Positions 42,625 through 51,064 of a stretch of DNA of 60,326 bases are shown piece by piece. The position numbers and the translations under genes were made by a program. The notes under the pieces were generated by a model. That model saw only the letters and a list, made by a program, of their open reading frames with translations, ran no database searches and had not been told where the DNA came from. Position 1 is the stretch's first letter; every line of letters starts with the position of its first letter. This DNA comes from Frankia sp. R82 (GTDB lineage Bacteria; Actinomycetota; Actinomycetes; Frankiales; Frankiaceae), in contig NZ_JAMQQG010000214.1 in assembly GCF_023716925.1 (NCBI RefSeq), positions 1 through 60,326 of the forward strand. Reading direction: 5' to 3'.

Positions 42625-44205
42625 ATGAAGACTTCGATGAAAACAACGACAACGATGACGGCGCCGGTGTCGGCACCCGCGATGACCGCGGCGCGTCGGC
42701 TGGCCGCCGCTGTGGCGGCGGCCATGGCGTCGGCGCTCCTGTTCCACCTGGGTACTGGGTTGCGGCCCCACCCTTGGCTCATCTGGCTCGCGCCCCTGCC
42801 GGTGCTCTCGGTGGCCCTTCGCCGTAGCGCCCGTGCAGCGTTCGCCATCGCATTCATCGCGTGGCTCGGCGGGGAAAGCCAACTGTGGGGTTACTTTCTG
42901 GGAACGCTGGATATGCCGCCACCCGTGGTCGCGTCGATCCTCATCGGCACGGCGTTGGCGTTCGGGCTCGCGGTCGTCGGGACCAGGACCCTGCTCGTGC
43001 GGCGGCGGACGCTGACCGCGGCGTGCTTCCTGCCCGTGACGTGGGTCGGCCTCGAGTACCTGCTGTCCTTGACGATGCCGCATGGTGCGTGGTGGAGCCT
43101 GGCCTACACCCAAGCCGACCTGCTCCCGGTGCTGCAGACCGTGTCGGTTACCGGCCCGTGGGGCGTGACCTTCCTGGTCCTGCTGGTCCCGAGCGCGGCG
43201 GCGGTACTGCTCGTGCCAGGCGTGGCCGGCCGCGTGCGTGTCGCCACGGTCGCCGTGACCCTGCTGGCCGTGGCACTGGGATACGGCGGCTGGCACCTGG
43301 CCCGGGCCCCCGGCCGGCAGCCGGGAAAGGTGGCGCTGATCGCCGCCGACCAGCCCGACGACCCGATCTCCCTCGCCACTCCCGCCGGTCGCGATCTGCT
43401 GGACCGTTATCTTGCCCGCGTCCGGGACGTGGCCGCGAACGGGGTTCGCGTCGTGGTCATCCCGGAGAAGGTCTTCGCCGCGGACGACAGCAGCCTGCGC
43501 GTGCTCTCGGAACCGATGGTTCGCCTCGCCGCGCAACGGAAGGTCGACGTGGTCGTCGGGTTGGTGCTCACCCGCGGCGGGTCAGCCCACAACGCCGCGA
43601 TCGAGTTCCAGGCCGGCCAGAGCCGGCCGGCCGTTTACCACAAGCGTCACCTCATTCCCGGAGCCGAGGACGACCTGCGTCCTGGTGACGAACCGGTTCT
43701 CGTCCCTGGCCCCGCAGGGGAGTGGGCGCTCGCGATCTGCAAGGACATGGACTTCCCCACCCTGGTCCGCGACTACCGGCGGCGCGGCGCGGTGGGCGTC
43801 CTCGTGCCCGCGTGGGACTTCGGCAGTGACGGGTGGCTGCACAGCCGCATCGCCGTCACCCGGGGCGTCGAGAGCGGCGTCGCTGTCGCCCGGGCAGCCC
43901 GCAGGGGCGACCTGACGGTCAGCGACCCCACCGGCCGGGTGCTGGGCGAGACACGCAGCGACGCGGCCCCCATCGCCGCCGTGGTCACCGCGCTGCCCTC
44001 CCCTGCCGCCCCCACCCTGTACGCCAAGCTCGGTGACTGGTTCGCCTGGGCCTGCCTGATCGCGCTCGCCGCCGCACCTGCATCACTACGCCGCTCACAC
44101 GACAGATGTACGGTCGAGCGAAATGCGGCCTCCGCCGCAAACGCGTCCTCATCGCCTCCGACTCGACACAGGTCGACTACGGTGAAGGCGTCGGACTGCA
44201 CCTGA
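42625..44205 (+). CDS. Membrane carbon-nitrogen hydrolase, Lnt-like
   Basis: The 526-residue protein has about six N-terminal membrane helices (residues 25-235) and a nitrilase-superfamily domain with the triad Glu (VVIPEKVF, about 277), Lys (YHKRHLIPGAE, about 340) and Cys (AICKDMDFP, about 375). It resembles apolipoprotein N-acyltransferase in layout, but CKDMDFP differs from the usual CYE of Lnt. The last few residues (TVKASDCT) and the stop are encoded by HhH-5' repeat copy H, so the original C-terminus has been replaced. Confidence 0.82.
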   Translation: MKTSMKTTTTMTAPVSAPAMTAARRLAAAVAAAMASALLFHLGTGLRPHPWLIWLAPLPVLSVALRRSARAAFAIAFIAWLGGESQLWGYFLGTLDMPPPVVASILIGTALAFGLAVVGTRTLLVRRRTLTAACFLPVTWVGLEYLLSLTMPHGAWWSLAYTQADLLPVLQTVSVTGPWGVTFLVLLVPSAAAVLLVPGVAGRVRVATVAVTLLAVALGYGGWHLARAPGRQPGKVALIAADQPDDPISLATPAGRDLLDRYLARVRDVAANGVRVVVIPEKVFAADDSSLRVLSEPMVRLAAQRKVDVVVGLVLTRGGSAHNAAIEFQAGQSRPAVYHKRHLIPGAEDDLRPGDEPVLVPGPAGEWALAICKDMDFPTLVRDYRRRGAVGVLVPAWDFGSDGWLHSRIAVTRGVESGVAVARAARRGDLTVSDPTGRVLGETRSDAAPIAAVVTALPSPAAPTLYAKLGDWFAWACLIALAAAPASLRRSHDRCTVERNAASAANASSSPPTRHRSTTVKASDCT

Positions 44206-44262
44206 GTCAGATCGCCGAGGCGGACGAGCTGCTGACCAACGACCCGTTGGCGCTGCTGATCT
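44178..44262 (+). repeat. HhH-5' repeat, copy H
   Basis: TACGGT, start codon mutated to GTC, HhH-GPD codons 2-24, cut off after CTGCTGAT with no tail. It supplies the stop codon of the overlapping carbon-nitrogen hydrolase gene in another frame. Confidence 0.92.
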
Positions 44263-44362
44263 GCACCGGCTCCCCGGTTCCGGTCTGACGGGAGCCAGGG
44301 TCACCCCAGCCGGAGCGAGCGCGCTACCGCGAAGTCGCGGTCAGTGAGTTCGATGTCGGGTG

Positions 44363-44393
44363 TTGACCTTAAGTTAGCTTGAAGTCCTAACCT
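44363..44393 (+). promoter_or_regulatory. SoxR-like MerR-type promoter
   Basis: TTGACC, a 19-bp spacer, TAACCT, then 7 bases to the ATG at 44401. The spacer holds CCTTAAGTTAGCTTGAAG, 15 of 18 positions of the SoxR box CCTCAAGTTAACTTGAGG. The 19-bp spacing and the dyad are hallmarks of SoxR/MerR control. No soxR gene is in this part of the window. Confidence 0.7.
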
Positions 44394-44400
44394 CGTCTGT

Positions 44401-44817
44401 ATGATCTTTACGGATGCTGAGAGTCGGTTTCTGACTCGCCAGGAACGCGGCCACCTGTCGACCATCGGCGCAGCGGGCTGGCCGCAGGTGAAGCCGCTCG
44501 GCTTCGCCTACAACGCTGCCCTGGAAACGATCGACATCACGGGGTACGCCATGGCCAGCAGCGCGAAGTACCGCAACGTCCAGGCCGTTCCGCGCGTCGC
44601 GTTCGTGGTGGACGAGGTGACCGAGCCGACTGCTCAGGGCGCGCATTTCCTGGAGATCCGCGGCATCGCCGAGACGGTTACGCACGTGTCTACCGACCCG
44701 CACCTCGATCCCGAGATTATCCGGATTCGTCCGCTGCGCGTGATCGCCTACAATGTTGGTCCCGACCAGCCCGGTCTGTATGCCCGCAACGTCACCGACC
44801 AGACCGCGGGGGCGTGA
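44401..44817 (+). CDS. PPOX class F420/flavin-dependent oxidoreductase
   Basis: The 138-residue split-barrel protein has HLSTIGAAGWPQVKPLGFAYN (residues 18-38), KYRNVQAVPRVAFVVDEV and RIRPLRVIAYNVGPDQPG, the pattern of pyridoxamine-oxidase-like F420-binding enzymes. Leaderless from the SoxR-like promoter. First gene of an operon with a quinone reductase 4 bp downstream, consistent with redox-cycling stress defence. Confidence 0.87.
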   Translation: MIFTDAESRFLTRQERGHLSTIGAAGWPQVKPLGFAYNAALETIDITGYAMASSAKYRNVQAVPRVAFVVDEVTEPTAQGAHFLEIRGIAETVTHVSTDPHLDPEIIRIRPLRVIAYNVGPDQPGLYARNVTDQTAGA

Positions 44818-44821
44818 CCCG

Positions 44822-45802
44822 ATGCGTGCTATCGAGGTAAGCCGTTTTGGCGGCCCGGAGGTCCTGGTTCCCGCACAGGTTCCCGATCGTGTCCCGGGCT
44901 CGGGGGAGGTCGTCATCGCGGTCAGTGACATCGACGTGATGTTCGTCGATGTCATGATCCGAGCTGGCGCGGGAGTGGGAATCTTCCCGATCGAGCCTCC
45001 CTACATTCCAGGCAACGGTGTCGGCGGAGAAGTCGTCGGGGTGGGAGGCGGGGTTGACGCCGACTGGTTGGGTCGGCGGGTCATCGCGCACACGGGAGGG
45101 CCTGGCGGATGGGGAGGCTATGCCGAGCAGGCCGTTGCCGCCGTAAACGAGCTTGTGGCGGTTCCGGACAGCGTTGATCTGACCAACGCCGTGGCGGTGC
45201 TCCACGACGGGCCGACCGCCCTGAGGATCACCGAGCTTGCCCGAGCCGAACCGGGGCAGTGGATTCTGGTTCTGGGCGCGGCGGGAGCTATGGGCATCCT
45301 GCTCGTTCAGCTTCTTCGTCGCCGCGGAGCACGCGTCATCGGCGCGGCACGCGGCACGGTGAAGCTGGATGCCGTGACCGCCGCCGGTGCCGAGGCAGTC
45401 GTCGACTACAGCGACCCGGCCTGGACCGACCAGATGCTGGAGGCGACCGGAGGCACGCGTCCCGGCGTGGTCCTCGACGGAGTGGGCGGGAAGCTCGGCC
45501 TGGAGGCCTTTGCCCTGGTCGCCGACAACGGCCTCTTTTCCGCCCATGGCGCACCCAGCGGCGCCTTCACCCAGGTCGACCCCGATAGTGCCCGCGGTCG
45601 CGGGATCACGATCACCGGCATTGGCGAGCTACAGCTTTCAACCGCCGAACGAGCCCGCCTCGCCGGGCACCTGCTGACCGAGCTCGCCGCGCAGGTACGC
45701 CCGGTCATCGGACAGATGTTCCCACTCGCTCAAGCCTCCCAGGCTCACACGGCGATCGAGAACAGGCGCTCGATCGCCAAGACTCTACTGACGACGGGAT
45801 GA
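44822..45802 (+). CDS. NADPH:quinone reductase-like oxidoreductase
   Basis: The 326-residue zinc-free medium-chain dehydrogenase has a GroES-like domain (MRAIEVSRFGGPEVL, PYIPGNGVGGEVVGVG), Rossmann LVLGAAGAMGILLVQLLRRRG (about 143-163) and C-terminal SIAKTLLTTG. Genes of this type are known SoxR targets in Streptomyces; the upstream promoter supports the same here. From 45803 to 46060 I see no gene. Confidence 0.9.
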   Translation: MRAIEVSRFGGPEVLVPAQVPDRVPGSGEVVIAVSDIDVMFVDVMIRAGAGVGIFPIEPPYIPGNGVGGEVVGVGGGVDADWLGRRVIAHTGGPGGWGGYAEQAVAAVNELVAVPDSVDLTNAVAVLHDGPTALRITELARAEPGQWILVLGAAGAMGILLVQLLRRRGARVIGAARGTVKLDAVTAAGAEAVVDYSDPAWTDQMLEATGGTRPGVVLDGVGGKLGLEAFALVADNGLFSAHGAPSGAFTQVDPDSARGRGITITGIGELQLSTAERARLAGHLLTELAAQVRPVIGQMFPLAQASQAHTAIENRRSIAKTLLTTG

Positions 45803-46060
45803 TCGGCCTGCCGAAGTGGAGCCCGGCACGCCGGCGCACGATGAACGACGGAGCGTGTCCGTAGCGAGCAGCAGCGACCGCTGGTCAGGGCCACCGTCAG
45901 CTAACCGAACAGCGGTAGCCAACCATGTAGCCAAGCCCGCGGAGATTCACGGACGACGACGGCCAGCAGCGGAACCGGCCCCAGGCCCGGCTGCCTGTGG
46001 ACGAGCCCGGACATCGGCGGACGGACCGAACTGACTCTTTGCACGGCGATAATTGAGGGC

Positions 46061-46282
46061 ATGGGTTATGCCCTGCGCGTCGTAGGCTGGCCTACTTTCG
46101 ACAGGCAGGACGAACCTTTGGAAATCGTCCTCGGTCGGAGGGAATCTGATCATTTCCTGATCCGGGTCGTCGGGCGCATGTACCCGGAAGCCGGGGATTG
46201 CTGGGATGGCAACTGGCTGATCAGCCCCATCACTGCTGATCTGTCTGGCTTCACCGTCAACCTTGACGCCGCCCTCCGGGGC
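46061..46282 (+). pseudogene. Truncated WapI/DUF5959-like protein
   Basis: The reading MGYALRVVGWPTF, LEIVLGRRESDHFLIRVVG, YPEAGDCWDGNWLISPITA, FTVNLDAALR resembles the N-terminal half of small WapI-type or DUF5959 proteins (family call from memory). GATAAT 7 bases before ATG 46061 would allow leaderless expression. After about 74 codons the sequence becomes unrelated and runs into an HhH-GPD scrap. Confidence 0.45.
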
Positions 46283-46374
46283 GTGGCCACAACTGCCACG
46301 GATCGTTGTCTCGGTACGGGCGTCGGCGTCGTCGGCGGATGCGCTCAAGGCCCGCGCGGAGGGCGAGGACCTCC

Positions 46375-46450
46375 GTGGCGCTGCTTGGCAAACAACTCGG
46401 AGTCACCCCGCCTGGCTGGCGAAGAGGGCTCGAAAAAAGTTCGGGCCCGG
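46375..46450 (+). pseudogene. Internal HhH-GPD gene scrap
   Basis: The reading VALLGKQLGVTPPGWRRG equals codons 132-149 of the HhH-GPD gene (VALLGKQLGVTPPGWREA), in the same + orientation. It shows that recombination scattered more than the 5' end. Confidence 0.85.
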
Positions 46451-46477
46451 TGTCGGATCGGGGTGGAGGCGTTCGTA
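46451..46477 (+). promoter_or_regulatory. Candidate ECF42 promoter
   Basis: TGTCGG, 17 bases, CGTA, about 55 bp before the DGPF gene. It matches the TGTCGA / CG(A/T)C pattern reported for ECF42 sigma factors, suggesting self-activation of the module. Confidence 0.45.
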
Positions 46478-46531
46478 GGAGTGGTGAGCGGCGCCCGCGG
46501 GGGCATCCCGAAGCAGAGGAGACGAGCCGAG

Positions 46532-46867
46532 ATGCAGTACCTGGTTTCCGTGATCGACAACACCCACAACCTGATCACCGCCGAGGAGGAGGCTGCCGAG
46601 CAGGCTGCCATCGACGTGTTCAACGAGCGGCTGCAGGCCGAGGGCCACTGGGTCTTCGCGGGCGGTCTCGGGGTGCCCGACAACGCCACGGTCATCGACA
46701 ACCGCGGCGAGGAGGCGGTGGTCACCGATGGGCCGTTCCTGGAGTCGAAGGAGTACCTCGCCGGCTTCTGGATCATTGACGCGCCCGACCTCGACGTCGC
46801 GCTGAAGCTCGCCGCCGAGGGATCGAAGGCCTGCAACCGCAAGATCGAAGTTCGGCCGTTCCATTGA
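46532..46867 (+). CDS. YCII/DGPF domain protein
   Basis: The 111-residue ferredoxin-like fold protein carries the DGPF motif (VVTDGPFLESKEYLAGFWII). Genes of this type accompany ECF42 sigma factors; their biochemical role is unclear. AGAGGAG precedes ATG 46532. Stop overlaps the sigma factor start. Confidence 0.9.
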   Translation: MQYLVSVIDNTHNLITAEEEAAEQAAIDVFNERLQAEGHWVFAGGLGVPDNATVIDNRGEEAVVTDGPFLESKEYLAGFWIIDAPDLDVALKLAAEGSKACNRKIEVRPFH

Positions 46868-48096
46868 GCACCCCCGACGTCCGGGAAGCGATCACCCACG
46901 TCCACCGCGCGGAGTGGGCGTGGGTGATCGCCGCCCTGACCAGGCGATTCCGTGACCTTGACCTCGCCGAGGAGGCAGCGGCCGAGGCGTTTGCGACCGC
47001 CGTCGAGCGGTGGCCGGCCGAGGGCATACCTGCGAACCCCGGTGCCTGGCTGACCACCACGGCCACCCGCAAGGCCCTCGACCGGATCCGGCGGGAGAAC
47101 AAGCGTGACCAGAAACAGAGGGAAGCTCGGATGTTGCACGACAACGGGCCACCCGAGCCCCTCGGTGCCATCGACGACGACCGACTGCGACTGATCTTCA
47201 CCTGCTGTCATCCGGCGCTCGAGATGCGGACCCGGGTGGCACTGACCCTGCGCATGGTCGGCGGTCTGACCGTGCCCGAGATCGCCCGCGCCTTCCTGGT
47301 GGAGGAGGGCGCGATGGGACAGCGGATCACCCGCGCGAAGGCCAAGATCAAGGCCGCCCGCATCCCGTACCGGGTGCCGTCCGCGGAGGATCTCCCGGCC
47401 CGGGTGTCCGGCGTGCTCGCCGTCCTGTTCCTCGTCTTCAACGAGGGCTACCTGGTGAGCGGCCCCGGTACCGATCCCATCCGCCGTGACCTGACCGCCG
47501 AGGCGATCCGGCTCACCCGCCTGGTGCGTGTCCTCCTGCCACAGTCCGGCGAGGTCGCCGGACTGCTCGCGCTGATGCTGCTGACCGAGGCCCGCAGCGC
47601 TGCCCGGGTGTCGGCCAGCGGCGAACTCGTCGCCCTCGGCGAGCAGGACCGCGGAGCCTGGGACGGCACACTGATCGCCGAGGGGCACCGGTTGGTGCGT
47701 GAGCGCCTGGCCACCGGGGTGGCTCCTGGTCGCTACCAGATCCTCGCGGCGATCAACGCGGTGCACACCAGCGCCCGCGACATCCGCGACACCGACTGGT
47801 CGCAGGTTCTCGCGCTCTACGACCAGCTCGTCCGCCTCGACCCGTCGCCGATCGTCGCTCTCAACCGGGCTGTCGCGGTCGCCGAACTGGACGGACCGCA
47901 GGCGGCGCTGGCCGCCGTCGACCGGCTCGAGGACAGCCTGGCCGGCTACCACGCCTACCACGCGACCCGCGCCGACCTGCTGCGCCGGCTGGGCCGTAGC
48001 GAGCAGTCGCGCGCCGCGTACGACCGGGCCATCGAACTGGCCGGCAACACCGCCGAGACCGCCTACCTGACCCGCCGCCGCGACCAGCTGGCGTAG
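46864..48096 (+). CDS. ECF42-type RNA polymerase sigma factor
   Basis: The 410-residue protein has region 2 at about residues 10-80 (DLDLAEEAAAEAFATAVERWP, NPGAWLTTTATRKALDRIRR), region 4 at about 118-165 (LRMVGGLTVPEIARAFLVEEGAMGQRITRAKAKI), and a long C-terminal extension with TPR-like helices (ALNRAVAVAELDGPQAALAA, DLLRRLGRSEQSRAAYDRAIEL). No anti-sigma factor is adjacent, as usual for ECF42. TTG start overlaps the DGPF stop (TTGA). Confidence 0.92.
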   Translation: MSTPDVREAITHVHRAEWAWVIAALTRRFRDLDLAEEAAAEAFATAVERWPAEGIPANPGAWLTTTATRKALDRIRRENKRDQKQREARMLHDNGPPEPLGAIDDDRLRLIFTCCHPALEMRTRVALTLRMVGGLTVPEIARAFLVEEGAMGQRITRAKAKIKAARIPYRVPSAEDLPARVSGVLAVLFLVFNEGYLVSGPGTDPIRRDLTAEAIRLTRLVRVLLPQSGEVAGLLALMLLTEARSAARVSASGELVALGEQDRGAWDGTLIAEGHRLVRERLATGVAPGRYQILAAINAVHTSARDIRDTDWSQVLALYDQLVRLDPSPIVALNRAVAVAELDGPQAALAAVDRLEDSLAGYHAYHATRADLLRRLGRSEQSRAAYDRAIELAGNTAETAYLTRRRDQLA

Positions 48097-48194
48097 CGCC
48101 GCAGGGTCGTCACAGCGGTCGCCCCCGGCGACCCGGCCCAGGTCTCCACCGGTGATCCAGCCGGCACCGGCATCGGACCGCCCGTGGGGCCCGG

Positions 48195-48987
48195 TCAGAG
48201 GTTCTTGATCAGACCGCCGTCGATCAGGTACTCCGCACCGGTGATGTTCGTGGGCGAGGCAAGGAAGGTCACGAGTCGGGCGACCTCCTCGGGGGTGGTG
48301 ATCCGGCCGGTCGAGGAGCCCATCGTGTCCATCAGCTGCTGGGCGAACGCCTGGTGCTCCAGCCCCTGGGCCTGCGCCAGGCGGGCGATGAACCCGTCGG
48401 GCGAGGTCCATACATCGGTGCTCACCGGGCCCGGCGAGACGGTCACCGCCCGCACGCCCTGCGGGGCGTACTGCTCTGAGATCACCTTTCCCAGCGCGTT
48501 GAGCGCCGCCTTGGACACGTTGTAGTCAAACGGTCCGGCACTCACCAGCCGGGCCCCGGCGGAGGAGATGGTGATGACCGTGCCGCCGCGCTCGACGAGG
48601 CTCGGCAACGCGGCTCTGGTCATCCGCAGTGCGCTGTAGAAGACCAGGTTGAAGGTGTCCGCCCACGCCTCGTCCGGCAGCGTGGCCACTGTCGCCGTCG
48701 CTTTGCGGACCGATTCGGCCGGATCCCCGATTCCGACGTTGTTGACCAGCAGGTCGATCCCGCCGAGCTCGTCGAGCGCCCGTCGGACGAGTTCGGCGGC
48801 GCCCTGCGGTGTCGACAGGTCGACCAGCACCGGGACCGCCGACGTCGCCAGCAGCTCGGTCGTCGCGGACCGTGAACCGCTCACCACCCGCACCCCCTCG
48901 GCCAGCAGGGCCCGCACGGTGGCCAGTCCCACGCCCTTGCTGCCGCCGGTGACGACGGCGGTTGTGCCCTGCAGGTTCAGGTCCACG
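48195..48987 (-). CDS. Short-chain dehydrogenase/reductase
   Basis: The 263-residue SDR has TGGSKGVG (residues 12-19), NNVG (about 85), ITISSAGARL (Ser) and YNVSK (about 152-156), plus C-terminal YLIDGGLIKNL. GTG 48987 with GGAG upstream overlaps the end of the MFS gene, so both form one operon under the divergent TetR. Confidence 0.9.
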
Positions 48988-50380
48988 AATGCTCCTTGAC
49001 GTTGGTAGCGATGACGCCGAGTGCGGCGGTGACGAGCGTGACGGCGATGCCCGCGCGGAAACCGGACAGCAGTGCGGCTGACGAACTGCCGTGTGTGGCG
49101 GCGTTGTCGACGGCTGTGACGACGGCCAGCACGAGCGCTCCACCGAACTGGAACGACGTGTTGACCAGGCCCCCGGCGAGGCCCTGCTCGGCCGGGACGA
49201 TGCCGTTCGTGGCGGCCATGTTCAGCGGCCCGAAGGCGAGCGCGAAGCCCAGCCCGCCCAGCAGGACGGTGGGAAGGATGCCGGACAGGTAGGCGGTGTT
49301 CTCGTCGATGCGGAGGAACAGGGCGTAGGCCGCGACGGCGGACGTGAGACCCGCAGTGATCAGCGGTGTGGTACTGAAGCGGCCCACAAGCCTGCCGATC
49401 TGCGACGCCAGGGCCACGACGACGACGCCGCTGGGGAACACCGCGGCGCCGGTCTCGATGGCCGACCAGCCGCGGAGCTGCTGCAGGTAGAGCGTGGCGA
49501 TGAAGAGGAAACCGACCCATGCGCCGAACAGCGACGCCGCGCCCAGATTGGCTCGGACGAGATCGGCCGACCGCAGAATCCCCAGGCGTACCAGGGGATG
49601 TGCGGCCCTGCGCTCCCGGATGACGAAGGCAACGAACCCGATGGCTGCAGCGGCACCCGCTGCCCAGGTGAGCACCGGATGTCCCTGCGGGACCTCGACG
49701 ACGGCGAAGACCGCCAGCAGCATGGCCGTGGTCAGGGCGAGGGCACCCGCCGCGTCGAAGGGGCCGCCGTCGGTCGACCGCTGATCTCGCGGGACGTGCC
49801 GCGCCGCTGCGAGCAGCGTTGCCGCCGCGACCATCACCGGCAGGAAGAACGTCCAGCGCCAGGCGATCTGGGTGAGCCCGCCGCCGATCACCAGCCCGAG
49901 GGAGAAGCCGCTCGCGCCGGTCGCCGTGTAGATCGCCAGCGCCCGGTTGCGGACGGGACCCTCGTCGAAGGTCGTCGTGATGATCGACAGGCCGGCGGGT
50001 GCGGTGAAGGCGGCGCTGACGCCCTTGACGAAACGACTGGCGATGAGGGTCGCCGCCCCGGTGGCGACCCCACCGAGACCGGAGGCGACGACGAACACCG
50101 CGAGTGAGACGAGGAAGGTGTGGCGCCGGCCGACGATGTCCGCCACCCGGCCGCCCAGGAGCAGGAAGCCGCCGTATCCGAGTACGTAGGCGCTGACGAC
50201 CCACTGCAGCGACGCGTTCGACATCGACAGGTCGGCCCGGATCGAGGGCAGGGCGACGCCGACCATGGACACGTCGAGCCCGTCGAGGAACAGCGCTCCG
50301 CACAGCACGAGAAGCAGCATCCGCCGACCCCTCAGCGACGCCGGAGCGACGGCGGACCCCTGCGGTGTCGCGACATCCAT
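48977..50380 (-). CDS. MFS drug transporter, DHA2 (EmrB/QacA) family
   Basis: The 467-residue protein has about 14 membrane helices, the DHA motif DGLDVSMVGVALPSI in helix 1, QWVVSAYVLGYGGFLLLGGRVADIVGRR (motif A) and GFSLGLVIGGGL (motif C, antiporter). It likely exports toxic organics by proton exchange. Co-transcribed with an SDR and divergent from a TetR gene with a large operator. Confidence 0.92.
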   Translation of the reverse strand: MDVATPQGSAVAPASLRGRRMLLLVLCGALFLDGLDVSMVGVALPSIRADLSMSNASLQWVVSAYVLGYGGFLLLGGRVADIVGRRHTFLVSLAVFVVASGLGGVATGAATLIASRFVKGVSAAFTAPAGLSIITTTFDEGPVRNRALAIYTATGASGFSLGLVIGGGLTQIAWRWTFFLPVMVAAATLLAAARHVPRDQRSTDGGPFDAAGALALTTAMLLAVFAVVEVPQGHPVLTWAAGAAAAIGFVAFVIRERRAAHPLVRLGILRSADLVRANLGAASLFGAWVGFLFIATLYLQQLRGWSAIETGAAVFPSGVVVVALASQIGRLVGRFSTTPLITAGLTSAVAAYALFLRIDENTAYLSGILPTVLLGGLGFALAFGPLNMAATNGIVPAEQGLAGGLVNTSFQFGGALVLAVVTAVDNAATHGSSSAALLSGFRAGIAVTLVTAALGVIATNVKEHSWT

Positions 50381-50406
50381 GCCTGGTAGCCACCCTTCGC
50401 CTGAAT

Positions 50407-50451
50407 TAACCGGTGAGTTCAGAGGCTAGCACGGCCTGAACTCACCGGTTA
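50407..50451. promoter_or_regulatory. TetR operator, perfect 16-bp inverted repeat
   Basis: TAACCGGTGAGTTCAG, 13-base spacer, CTGAACTCACCGGTTA, between the MFS and TetR genes. It covers the TAGTCT -10 box of TetR and probably both promoters. Confidence 0.8.
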
Positions 50452-50461
50452 GTCTTGACGC

Positions 50462-51031
50462 ATGGCAGACGCTGCGGTTCCATCCCTGCGCGACCGGGTC
50501 ATCACGGCGGCAGGCCAGCTGTTCTACGCCGATGGCTACGGCGTCACGATCGATGCGGTGGCCCAGCAGGCCGGCGTCGCCAAGCCGACGGTCTACGCGC
50601 ACTTCGGCTCGAAGGAGTCGCTGATCGAGGCCACTCTCGTCCGCGGGGTCGAGGAGTTCTTCGCTGACCTCGCTCTGGAGGTCACGCGGCACGACGGCGA
50701 TCCGGTCGCACAGCTACTGGCCCCGTTCGACCTGCTGGCCAAGGGCCTGCCCGATCCGGAGTACCACGGCTGCATCTGCATCAACGCCGCCGCGTCGTTC
50801 CCGCGCACGGACCATCCGGCCCATGCCGTCCTGCTCTCGCTGGACGCCCGGATGATCGAGGAGTTCGAGCGGCTGGGCCGGGCGGCCGGGGCGAGACAGC
50901 CGGTCCTGCTCGCCCGTCAGCTGCTCGTGCTGTTCGACGGCGTCAAGGCGCGCGGTCTGAGCGACAGCTCCGACCAGCCGGCCAGGGATGCCAGGGCCGC
51001 AGCCAGGGCTCTGCTCGCGGCAGCATCCTGA
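50462..51031 (+). CDS. TetR family transcriptional regulator
   Basis: The 189-residue protein has HTH GVTIDAVAQQAGVAKPTVYAHFGSKESL (about residues 27-54) and a C-terminal ligand domain with GCICINAAASFP. TAGTCT 6 bases before ATG 50462 indicates a leaderless start. Presumed repressor of the divergent efflux/SDR operon. Confidence 0.9.
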   Translation: MADAAVPSLRDRVITAAGQLFYADGYGVTIDAVAQQAGVAKPTVYAHFGSKESLIEATLVRGVEEFFADLALEVTRHDGDPVAQLLAPFDLLAKGLPDPEYHGCICINAAASFPRTDHPAHAVLLSLDARMIEEFERLGRAAGARQPVLLARQLLVLFDGVKARGLSDSSDQPARDARAAARALLAAAS

Positions 51032-51064
51032 GCCGGTGCGCGGACGGCGTCGCCGTCCTGCGGC

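Noticed and set aside
48195-50393. A single 732-codon minus-strand frame spanning SDR and MFS genes
   Set aside because: The upper part is the wrong frame of the MFS transporter (Arg/Pro-rich nonsense). The true SDR begins at GTG 48987.
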